DNA of 64,000 nt, taken from Protula sp. h YS-2021. Taxonomy: Eukaryota > Annelida > Polychaeta > Sabellida > Serpulidae. Under the pieces are notes generated by a model. The model was not told the DNA's origin and ran no database searches. It saw only the letters and a list, made by a program, of their open reading frames with translations. Below, piece after piece: positions 23,512 through 33,400 of this stretch. Position 1 is the first letter of the stretch, and the number at the start of each line of letters is the position of its first letter. The stretch is from positions 15,097,556 to 15,161,555 of the forward strand of contig OX457027.1 in assembly GCA_949752745.1 (NCBI GenBank). Reading direction: 5' to 3'. A program made the position numbers and the translations under genes.

Positions 23512-24620
23512 CCACTGGAGGGCTTGTAGGGTTACCTGTGAAACTTGCATCTTTGCTGCGGCTGAACGACCCTGATGCAATGCCCATCTTACCTGGCTTT
23601 GAAACGGCCTGTAATGGAGACGGCCCAGGGGGACTGTCTTCTCTGTTGCCACTAACAGGCCAAGAAGGGATTCCATGGCCTGTAATCTCACCTTTTTTCC
23701 GGGGGAGATACCTGTAATGGCACCCGCAATTCTTTGACGGCGTTCTGGCGTGGGGAAGGCCTTTGCTATTGCCAGATCCCGGAACTCCCCTAGAAAGGTA
23801 ATGGACTGTTTGGGGGTTAGTTCGGACTTGGCTAGGTTTACTACTAGATCTACCTCTAGTGCCTTGCGAACTAAAGACATTGTATGATTCTCGGTTACCT
23901 GCCTGTCTTGATTCGCCAGAAACCAGTCGTCCAGATACTGAAGACTAACATCCCTTCTAGACGTGCCCATGTTTTCAGTACCTTCATAACCTTGGAGAAA
24001 ACGTACGGGGCCGTAGCCAGACCGAGGGGAAGTGCCAGAAACCAAAAACGTCTTTTCCCTACTTGAAAGGCTAGGAACTTCCTTGCCGAGCGGTGAAGAG
24101 GGATATGGAGGTAAGCGTCGGAGAGATCTATGGAGGTACCCCACATCCCTTCCCGTAATGACCCTTTTATCACCTGGGCCGTGTCCATCTGAAAGGTGAC
24201 CACTCGGAGAAAACCCTTTATGGGAGAGAGGTCGATTACTAGCCTCCACCCTCCGGATTTCTTGGGGACCAGAAAAACCCTGCTGAAAAAGCCCATTTGA
24301 TTTTCTGGCATTTCCTCTATCGCCTGTTTTTGTGACAAGCTCAATAGCATTTCTTGGAGAGCTCGGTCTTTTTCTGACCCCTTGGGATAAGAGGTGACCA
24401 GTTGTCTTGGCGCATGGGCGGTTAGGGGAATAGGGCACCTGAGCCCGTTTCGATCTCGTTTGAAAGGTAGGGAGTAACCTCTTTAACCAAAGTACTACCC
24501 TTCGAGACGCCCCCATTTCTGCCCATTGCTGACAAAACTTTCCTAGTCTCCCTCCTACGGGAAAGGAGGCATTTAAGGAGAGTAAATTTTCCAAGTCTTT
24601 TAAGTTTGTTAAAGTATCGC
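23512..24620 (-). pseudogene. DIRS reverse transcriptase, frameshifted
   Basis: RNA-dependent DNA polymerase of the element. The start (VGGRLGKFCQQWAEMG) is in one frame. Fingers and palm (VFLVPKKSGGWRLVIDL, SIDLSDAYLHIPL, LPLGLATAPYVFSKVM) are in a second frame covering 24350-23895. The catalytic YLDDW (23923-23937) and thumb return to the first frame. Two frame changes therefore break the gene, one at about 24360-24500 and one at about 23940-23990. The metal-binding Asp residues are preserved at both motifs. Confidence 0.87.
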
Positions 24621-24661
24621 CAGGAGATGAGGGAATCTCGTGACGGTACTTTGATTGGTTG

Positions 24662-26907
24662 CTACCTGAACGACTGTGGAGACGGACCCTCTGTCTTGCT
24701 GCCGGAGCTGGGTTTCGGTTTCTTGACAGGGGGCTGTTGTGGCTGCGCACTCGGCTTAGTCTGTGCCGGTGAGGACTGCTGTGGTCTCTTCCTCTTCAGT
24801 GGGTGTTTGAAGGAGGAGCGAGACATCCTGGACATCAGGGCATAGTCTTGCGAAACCGAACGACTTTCCTGATTCACCCTCTCTATCTCGGTGGGAGGAA
24901 ATAGCTCTCGTTCTTCCAGGATAGGGGCATGGCGCAGATCCCGTAAACCTTTGACACTAGGCCAGCAGTGTTGGAGAAAGGCGTCTCGACGTAGGTAGAC
25001 CATTGACGTCATCAAAACGGGGGAGAGTTTGACCACGTCTCGGGTAGCTAAGGCCAGGCATTCCATCAGTTTAGAAGACACTGGATCACTAAGGCGAAGG
25101 TCTTCCCAATGGGACTTCAGAGCTTTAAGTGCGTGATCTTGAAATGACATAATGTTCAGCTGGTCATTATGTTCGATGGTCTTGGCGTCTTTCTCCACTA
25201 ATGGAATGTCTGAGTCACTACGCACTGTGGGCATCCAGACTGTACGCTTCACGGGCTGTTCCAGTGCCTCTAGGGGAATTTTCTCATCCGCTGACCGATA
25301 TGGGCCTGGTCGTACTAGGCAATGTTTAGATAAGTGGAAACGCGACAATGTGCGACTCTCACCGGCGTCCATCTTCTTGAATTCCTTCGCGCGGACCGTG
25401 ACAGCATGAGCAATGCCCTCGCTGGTGGCTAGTGCGATGAAGGAGTCCTGTTGTGGTGGAGCGGCCTGAGATATCAAACGAATGGGCGGATCCTCCTTAA
25501 CTAAATTTGGGGAGCCACAGGAGACCTCTGCTAGGAGATCTCTTGAATGGCATCCCTGAACGGCACGTCTTCTGGTGCAATCGTAGAAGCAGAACTCGAG
25601 GGGCCCGATGGGGCAAGATCTGGTGGAGAGGGAGTACGGATGGGACGTCTGCGCGCTGCCGCTGGGTCTCTCCAAAGTCGTTGCTCTTGGCCGGTAGAAC
25701 GCACCTGCTCCACTGCCCGTAACGGTAAATGAAAACGGGAATGTACTGGTGTACCCTCGGATTCTTCTTCCCCGTCTTCCACCTCCGACTCCTGTTCATC
25801 AGATGCTGCTTCTGGGAGTTGGGATTGTGGTAATTGTGACATGTGGGGTTCCCCTACTGGGATGTAAATTTCTTTCTCCCTGTTGCTTGGGACTGCTGCT
25901 AGGGGAGAAGTTTCCATCGGCCCGATTTCCTCGTCATCTTCATGCAATGCAGAAACTTGGCCCGAAAGGGGCACGCCCACAGAATCCTCCTCGCTGATGG
26001 TGACCGTTTCGGGAATATTCACGTTACAGTCCAGCGGGGGTGAGGTACAGGCGAGCCCGACATCGCTGCCACTGACTGAATCTCCGGAGGAGGACGAGAG
26101 ACCGTAGCTGATGGTTTAGGCTTTTGTTTTTGACTAAGCAGACTCACCTGCTTCTGAACTTGATTTTGTAAATCCAAAAGTTGTTTTTGCAGTTGCGATT
26201 GCATAGACAAGAACGCTTAAAATTCAATCGGGAGACGCTGTAGCTGAGGAGGGGGGGGGGGATAAATCCTCTCGCGGGGTAATGCCTAACTGGCCTGTAA
26301 CCGCCGAAAGAACTGTTCCCGTATCCTTATGCGTTAAAGTCACTTGTTCCTCAGACGGGGACTTAAACGCCCCTCCTGGACTGACAATGGGTTTCACTCT
26401 AGGAGGTGATGCCCAAGCCTCGCGGAGAAGATCCCGTTCTTGCCCTTCCGGGATATCCAATTCTGCTACAGTTTCAGAAAATGCACGTCCTTTACTCTTG
26501 GATTTTTTATGTCTCTTAGCAGGCGTAGCGGATTCCGACTCAGCACCAGTGTCTACGTGTACAGGGATGGAGAACTGGCCCAGAATAACGGAGCTAGCCT
26601 TTTTCATGGTATCCTGAATGAATTCACGAGTAACAAACGAAGCCGACGAAATTAATTTGCGCTTATCCCTCCTGCGCTCGTTCTTGGTCCTATTCCGTAA
26701 CAGGACTTTCCAATCCTCTGGAGTGAGAAGTAGGCACTCGCCGCACGGGCTGTCTGGCTCGCACAGAGGTATTCCGCTGTTCCGTCTGCAGCGGTTGCAG
26801 ATGGAGTGGGGGTTACACGAAGTTGGAGGATGGATACACTGAGGCAGTAACGGTGGAGAGTGTAGACTGGCCTCTGTCATATCTGAAATGCAAGCAGAGA
26901 GAAACAA
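24662..26907 (-). pseudogene. DIRS gag-like ORF1, broken into frames
   Basis: Occupies the 5' place of the element. The N-terminal piece (26907-26224) has a cysteine cluster (CNRC, then CEPDSPCGEC) followed by basic and acidic stretches. The middle pieces (26210-26019, 26022-25531) are Gln/Pro/Glu-rich. The C-terminal piece (25675-24662) has the helical segment RLSDPVSSKLMECLA and a Lys/Pro/Gln-rich tail. DIRS ORF1 products are thought to act like Gag in packaging the RNA. The change of frame between pieces points to indels. An acceptor-like polypyrimidine run with CAG lies just before the first ATG, so an intron in the 5' leader is conceivable. Confidence 0.7.
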
Positions 26908-27752
26908 CGGTGAGAATATGTAGTATAAAACAACCTACAGTACTACATTTCTCAGTGCTTTGCTTCAACTGCAAGCTTTAACCCTCGAAGCTGTGTTTAT
27001 AATCGCTTAAACACCGCAATGACTCGCTGAGTCTAAGGAAATGACGAAAAGAGATGCCTCCCGGAACGGTAGCGTTCCCGGGCCGTAACGGGTTGGACCG
27101 TAATGGACCTATCCGTATTGGATATGGGTCTCTCCTGCCTCAGATGAACCAGAGACCATAGGACCGTAACGGGTTGTAAATCCCGTTGGACCCGAATGGT
27201 CTTCTCGCACCCGTGACCGTATGACCACAATGGGAAAACGGTCCTGGCAAGGAAAAAGACCCTCAGATGTCACAGAAAATCTCTTTTCGTCGGAGAACGC
27301 TGTCAGACTTGCAGATCCTGCTCTACGAAGACTGAGAAGCGACCCAAGGAGCAAAGCTTAAGCAAAACTGGCCATTTCCGCGATGACACAGCTGGCTGGT
27401 AAAGCTTTTAGTCTGATCAGGTCCAGCAACCTGAAAAGATCCTACTCCTAGACGAACTGAGGTGGAACTGGAAAGTTCCTCGATCTGAAAGAAAGTGGAG
27501 AAAGAGACGCACTTCTCGGGACTAGGAAAGTGTCTCCGTGATCGTGCAAACTCAACCTAACCAGACCGAAGAACAAGATGTCGAATTAACACACTTCGGC
27601 TCCATAAATTTATCCCAACGCACAATAATAGATAAAGTAATCCATTAGGTCGTGAATTAAGTAAAAAATGAAGCAATTCGCACCTTAAACCAGTTCCCTT
27701 GCTGCAAAAAAACCGGCAGCACACAGAATGGCGTGTTGAACAGACGCCACGC

Positions 27753-27948
27753 AAAAAGGGAATGTCGTTTAGACGAGACTAGCAGACGACGTCTCGGGCA
27801 TTCTGATTGGTCGAAGGATGGATGGAAGGGTTAGAGTATCTTGAACAGTACCTCAAAAAGTTCTTTTTATATTGGTTGGTAAATATTACTGAAAGGGAAC
27901 CCATTAAAAGTGGAGATAAGCGAATTCAAAGCTTTTGCGAAGTAAAAA
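27753..27948. repeat. DIRS inverted terminal repeat, 5' side
   Basis: Inverse partner of 20120-20282, extending outward through CGAATTCAAAGCTTTTGCG to GAAGTAAAA. It should carry the element's promoter, though no motif can be assigned. From 26908 to 27752 lies the 5' leader, with no supported gene. Confidence 0.92.
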
Positions 27949-28659
27949 CACACCTAGAAAAAGTAAAAACGTCCAATTTTGGCATCGTCACGTCATTTTC
28001 AGTGTTCCTTTATATTGTATATAGTATTGGCATTGGCATGAGCAGTATCTTGCGTTGTAACTGAATTTCTGCACATCAGTGAATCAACCCTAATACTGCC
28101 AAAAGGCTGCGGTCTGCATCAACCTCTTCGCCACACACAAGATATTCTGGGCTCAATTTTCCACCCAGCGTACTTGATTGTTTTTACTTCAATGACGCTG
28201 CGAGTTCTTTGTACTGTGTCATATTTCATGCGAACCTTTAGCACTGCTAAAGGGCTGAGAGTTCAGCCCTAGAAGATCATTTTTATTTCGGTTTTCGAAC
28301 ACACGCCGAGAAACACATACACGAAAGATTTTATGTGCGGCCTAAAACAAAGCCGGTCGTGTCACCGTATCGTTACGATGTGCAACGTTTTACTGGTAAG
28401 TCAGGAGTCACTTGATTTTGACGGGGGTTATGGGGGTGGGGGGTTGGAGTTGGGGAGGGTGGCGATGTTTTAAATCGACCCCAAATTTTTTATTCTGCTC
28501 TGGCCACCCCATACCATTCATACATAGAGGGAGGGGGCAGGTGGTGGTTTTTGGTGGGGGGGGGAGGGGGTTTGTTGGCAGGGGGTGGCCCACTCCATAC
28601 CATTCATACATTTCTTAACGCAAATTGTTATACATTATATAGTTAACAACTCAAATGGC
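27949..28659. other. No gene seen; G-rich stretch
   Basis: 28425-28590 has repeated G-runs and two copies of CCATACCATTCATACAT(A/T) about 90 bp apart. Possible G-quadruplex DNA; no exon evidence. Confidence 0.5.
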
Positions 28660-28765
28660 ATGACATAACCCGCCTTATCTGACATAACCCGCCTCATCTG
28701 ACATAACCCGCCTTATCTGACATAACCGGCCTTATCTGACATAACCCCCTTATCTGACATCACTA
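28660..28765. repeat. ~20-bp tandem repeat
   Basis: Five units of TGACATAACCCGCCTTATC with minor changes. Confidence 0.88.
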
Positions 28766-30335
28766 CGACTGTGAGGTAAATTGTGCAGCTTTGGGGAACC
28801 ATCTCATTTTGTCATTTTCCTTTCTGTAAACTGACTCGAATTTGAAACCTAACCCTAAAACCAGCCCTTATTCCTAACAATATTGATCTCCTAATTCGTG
28901 AAATTGAAGCATAATTAGCGACTAACGTTTCTACAGAATTAGATCGCTCTCGTAAAACCGTAGAATATTACCGGTTGCGAATATTAAATATCTAGAAATG
29001 ATTCGGGATTTCTCTTTGTCATTTTCTGTTATTTTCATTCCTTTGAACTTCTCTCAAATTCGACATCATTTAAGATATCTAAATGTCTATATATTTATCT
29101 GGTTGAATAAAATCATCATTGTTGTTTATATAAAGATACCCCAAATTCGAACTGCTTTATTAATTAGAGGTATCTCGGAGAAATAGCAGTGGTTATTTTG
29201 TGAAGTACTTTTTGAAATAACAAACATCTTAAAGTGACTGGATATATGCCTGTTATTCTTAATTATTTAACGATATCTCTCTAAATTGAAAAAAAAAATG
29301 CTTAAAAAAAAACAGTAATGCCTCTGCGAGTGTGTTGATATCTCACAGAAAACGATAAAGAGGATGTCTACTTATTTTGTCTTCAAAATTTTACACTTAC
29401 GTTTTTTTATCTGTCTGTAAGTCAGATAGAGACAAAACATGATTGACGTGAATAACAAGTGAAGAGCCGACCTTGATTAGAGGCTGGCTGAACGACTGCA
29501 CTCGATGCGGCATGGCCGGGATGGCTTACATCGCCCTGATCTACATGACGTGTGAATGTGAAGGAAAACAGTAAAATAATTAAAAGAGAAAAAGAGAAAA
29601 AAAGAACGAAAGATACGTTAATCTAGCTCCCATTTTGTTATATTATTGTTATTTATTTTTATATTTTTTGACAATGGTTCACTTCCTGTTTTTTTTACTT
29701 TTTTCTCGGAGTCAGTGTCATGTCTGATAATTATTGCTTTAGAAATATCGTAAATAGTATTTTATCTTTGATAACCTCTACGTGTTACGACTCAGGTAAG
29801 ACTTAGTTGAATTCAGACCATAGCGGCGGCAGATTGAATGCGAGCATGTTTGTGTGAGCGTGAACAAACCAATCAGCATGCTTGATCAAATAGGTTACGT
29901 TTTAAAACATGCCTAAGCATTTTTACATATGTCATTTACATAAAAAAAGACACAGAGAGAGAAAGAGAAAAATGGTCTGTTTTTTTTTTTTTGGTTCTCT
30001 TTAGCGTCTTTTTTCTTCTTTTTTTTTTTCATCAGCATTTCCTTTTATAGCCATGCATATGAATAATATCAAATTGAATCACATGGACTGCCTACATTGT
30101 ACCACAGACGGCATATGACACAGCTTACGCCTATTTGTCAAGTGTCACAGGTTTATGAGAAAGCTCATCTCCATATATGCTTAAAATAATTTATGATACA
30201 GTGAACAAGTGCAGTTATTTGGACGAGGTCTGGACTGATTTTACGACAAAGCTCGGACTACAGATAACTGATCTTTCGTTGAAATAGCACAACACTTTTT
30301 TTATTTCTCAGAACATCAAACATTTTTAATTGCAG
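28766..30335. other. 5' flank of the coactosin-like gene
   Basis: AT-rich, no supported exon. Because an acceptor (TTTTAATTGCAG, ending 30335) sits 16 bp before the start codon, one or more 5' untranslated exons and the promoter probably lie here, but I cannot place them. Near 29940-30030 there are GA-rich and T-rich simple-sequence patches. Confidence 0.45.
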
Positions 30336-30351
30336 GATAACAGTTTTAATT

Positions 30352-30428
30352 ATGCCGACCTCTCTAGAAAGGGATAGTGTGCGCGCGGCTTACAATGACG
30401 TACGCGACGACGCCACGGACTCCACCTG
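30352..30428 (+). CDS. COTL1: Coactosin-like exon 1 (coding start)
   Basis: ATG at 30352. Encodes the first helix (VRAAYNDVRDD) and ends inside a Trp codon before GTGAGT. The first Met is preceded by an acceptor, so this may not be the first transcribed exon. Confidence 0.93.
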
Positions 30429-33400
30429 GTGAGTAAATTTTAAAGCGTAACATTAAACAAAAGCAACGACTTTAAGCGTGGCTAGTTTTATAGATACAAC
30501 AGAAAAACGACGACTAAGCAGCAGATGCGATGAGATTATTTCTGTGATTAAACTATGAAACACCCAACTGTCTTCTCTTGATAGGACCCAGCGCCCCCTC
30601 CCTAACTCGCCATTGGTTCCCCTTATGGGGCGATCATATTTGTGAGGTGGTCCCATTTGTGAGGTGATCTTATTATGGAGTTGGTCTATTCGTGAGGTTA
30701 TGCGATTTGTGGGGTTTCATTTATTAGTGAGGGGATCCCATTTGTGATGTGAGCCTATTTGTGAGGTGGTCTCATTTGTGAAGTGGTCCTATGTGTGAGG
30801 TGGTCTCATTTGTGAAGTGGCCCTATTTATGAGGTGGTCTCATTTGTGAACTGGTCCTATTTGTGAGGTGGTCGTATTTGTGAGGTGGTCCCATTTGTGA
30901 AGTGATCCTACTTGTGAGGTTGCCCCATTTGTGATGTGGTCTTATCTCCGGGGTGTTGCTGTAGTTGTGAGCAGAAAAACGCCTTTGCGTCAAGAGATGA
31001 TCAAACAATATATGTCAGCCATGATTTACTTTGAATTGCCCACGCTAAGATATAACATCCAGCAAGGACCATAACTTATTAATTATATTGACAGTGTCGA
31101 TGGGATATCCCGTTGTCGTCCAACAGCCAACCTCTTCTGTAGTCCAGTCTGTTATGCTTAAGACCTATACTCTGCCAGCCAGTGGGGATTGTGGGAAAAT
31201 GGTACTTATTGAAAGAACGGGACTACTTTTTTAAATATTAATCCGCTCTGTGTTTATGCATAACAGATGTATCCAATTGTCAGCCTTTTATTTCAACGCG
31301 GATATTTCTATTCTAAATGACACCAGAGTGCTCTTGTTGTGTTGTGGCAGTCGAATGTTTCGAATGTTTCAAATTTTTCGAATTTTTCGAATGTTTCGAA
31401 TGTTTCTCCGCGAAAGCGTCGATTATTTTTCTCAGACAATCTACGCGCAATCAGTGCCTGCCTTCTTATCGAAACAATGCAGTTATCGGCTTTATATTTC
31501 AGCTTTAACGGGGGGGGGGGGGCACTCTCGTACAAATTAGTTACCACGCGTGGCTGTGACCTTTTAGAAGCACCCCAAAACGCGGACTGCCAGCCTTGAA
31601 AACTTTTTTACCCGCTGTTCTCCATATATTTTTTACATACATGCTTTTAAGTCCCCCGGGGATTCTCATACAGCTGGCGTTCCTGCTTAAAACACAACAA
31701 AAACATGTAAACAGTCAAAGAATATCATCATATTAATTATCTAAGAAACTGAAAGGAAAGACGAGGGAAAAATGGTCTTGCTTTTCATCCAGGCCAGGTT
31801 GCTGAAATCGCAAATAAAAACAAATAAAGAAGTGACCTGACCTTGCCAAAAACTTTGAGTAGCGAAAAAAACGAGAAAGAAATCCATTCAGCTGGCATGA
31901 TTGCCTACTTTCAAAGCCTGGAATTTTGCCGCTTTGACGCAAATTATAAAATAATATTCTCCACGCGTTGTAACTTCAACATTTGTGACTTTGCGCTATA
32001 CTTTTTACGCTTCAAACCACATTTTTTAAAAATGAGAAAAACCATTTTCCACGTTATGAGCTAATTTTACCATTTTTCAGTCAGCTTAAAAAAAACTTTT
32101 TTAAAAAACCAAATTGAACAAAACAAATGGATCCTGGTTGAAATTTAAAAGTATCAAATTGTCTAAAACTAGTTTTAGATATACCCCCTCCTTTAAAAAG
32201 CCCGAACTCCAAGCTTGTGCAAGCTTAAAACTTTGAATGTTTCGAATATTAGGGCTGTTGCCTGAAGGTGTCGACAAGATTTGAAAGGGCATTGAGGAAT
32301 AGCCAAATAAGATGTATTTTAAACCGCACATTAGCTGTATTTTACCGGAACAGCTGTGAATAGCTGGCGCCATTTCCATTCGACCTCCGACCTCGTAAAA
32401 GACGTCAATTAGTAACGGCATAGTTGGTAAAAGCGCGGATAATATACTTATTGTATTATAACTTTTGTTCTTTTTGTTGTTTCAAGGGCCACATTTGTAT
32501 ATGACGATGACGTAATTACACATGAGCAAACCGGAAATGATCTCGATGAATTCGAAAACCGATTCAAAGGTAAAAATGACAATTATGTGACCAGTTAGGT
32601 GGTGCTGTCTGATCCGTGTCAATGTCAAAGTAAGTACATCTGTGGTGAGTTATACAGCCACGATCTCTGAAAGTGTTACTGTCAAAGTCTAGCAGCGGGT
32701 TATCGCTTAAGGTGTCAATGACTTTTATCACGGAGTGGTCGTATTTTATTTTGTTTAATGCGGTTCTCTATTTTCCTCGAAGTTATCGTATTACTTCTAT
32801 TTTTTATATATCTTGGTCGTACAAGTCAAATAAATATCCCGGTATTCATTCTCTCTGTTTTATTGTCGATACAACTCACAACATCCACAATATGCAGTTA
32901 TTCCCTTCTTAGTCTATTACTTATTCCAACTTTAAATTTACTTTCACTTTATCACCCTTTTCTCCAAATTTGCTAGGTTCTATCCAGTATCTGATTCAGT
33001 TTACTCGATACCATCTAGTTTCCACACAATAAGCAGTCTTCCTATAAATGCCCTTTACTTGAACGCTATTTCAATTTTCCCGCCAATTTTTGTATCCAAA
33101 CTGGTCTCCTTCTGCCTTCTAGAATTTGTGAAAACCGACTGCCTCGAACGCTGCGGCTGTCTGTCTTATATACCTTCATGAGGGTGCCGAAAATTTGCCA
33201 ATAGGAACGTTTCCCTCCAAAATTATTGCCCAATCACATCACAGCTTTTTTGCTTACATTTCGTTTGTTTTCATGCCGTTGTTGGGTTCTTACACCTCCC
33301 CGTCGTAAAGGTAAATATTTACATTCGGGGAGAGAATTATACTCAACAATACTATTGGATACACAGAACCACGTGACAGAAAATTTCGCTCCCTTTTACT

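Larger units (their letters stand above)
20063..27948 (-). mobile_element. DIRS-type tyrosine-recombinase retrotransposon, degraded
   Basis: A 7.9-kb element read on the minus strand: gag-like ORF, reverse transcriptase, RNase H, methyltransferase-like domain and tyrosine recombinase, in that order. It has inverted terminal repeats (core 20120-20282 versus 27753-27915) and an internal complementary region (20351-20462). DIRS elements replicate through a circular DNA intermediate and insert by a tyrosine recombinase instead of a DDE integrase, and so leave no target duplication; none is seen here. The ends fall within AAAA next to CTATCG (about 20063-20066) and GAAGTAAAA (about 27947). The coding regions carry small lesions, so this copy is not autonomous as read. 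It lies between the ASB-like gene and the coactosin-like gene. Codon and GC content are higher than the flanking DNA, as expected for a mobile insert. Confidence 0.92.

Noticed and set aside
22163..23587. A separate 474-codon protein N-terminus before the recombinase
   Set aside because: The first half overlaps the RNase H/methyltransferase frame and is Ser/Pro/Arg-rich; only the C-terminal part matches the recombinase, so the upstream part is mostly an overlapping open frame.
31340..31410. Heat-shock elements from GAA/TTC words
   Set aside because: Spacing of GAA and TTC is three bases instead of two, and the pattern is explained by a 12-bp simple repeat.
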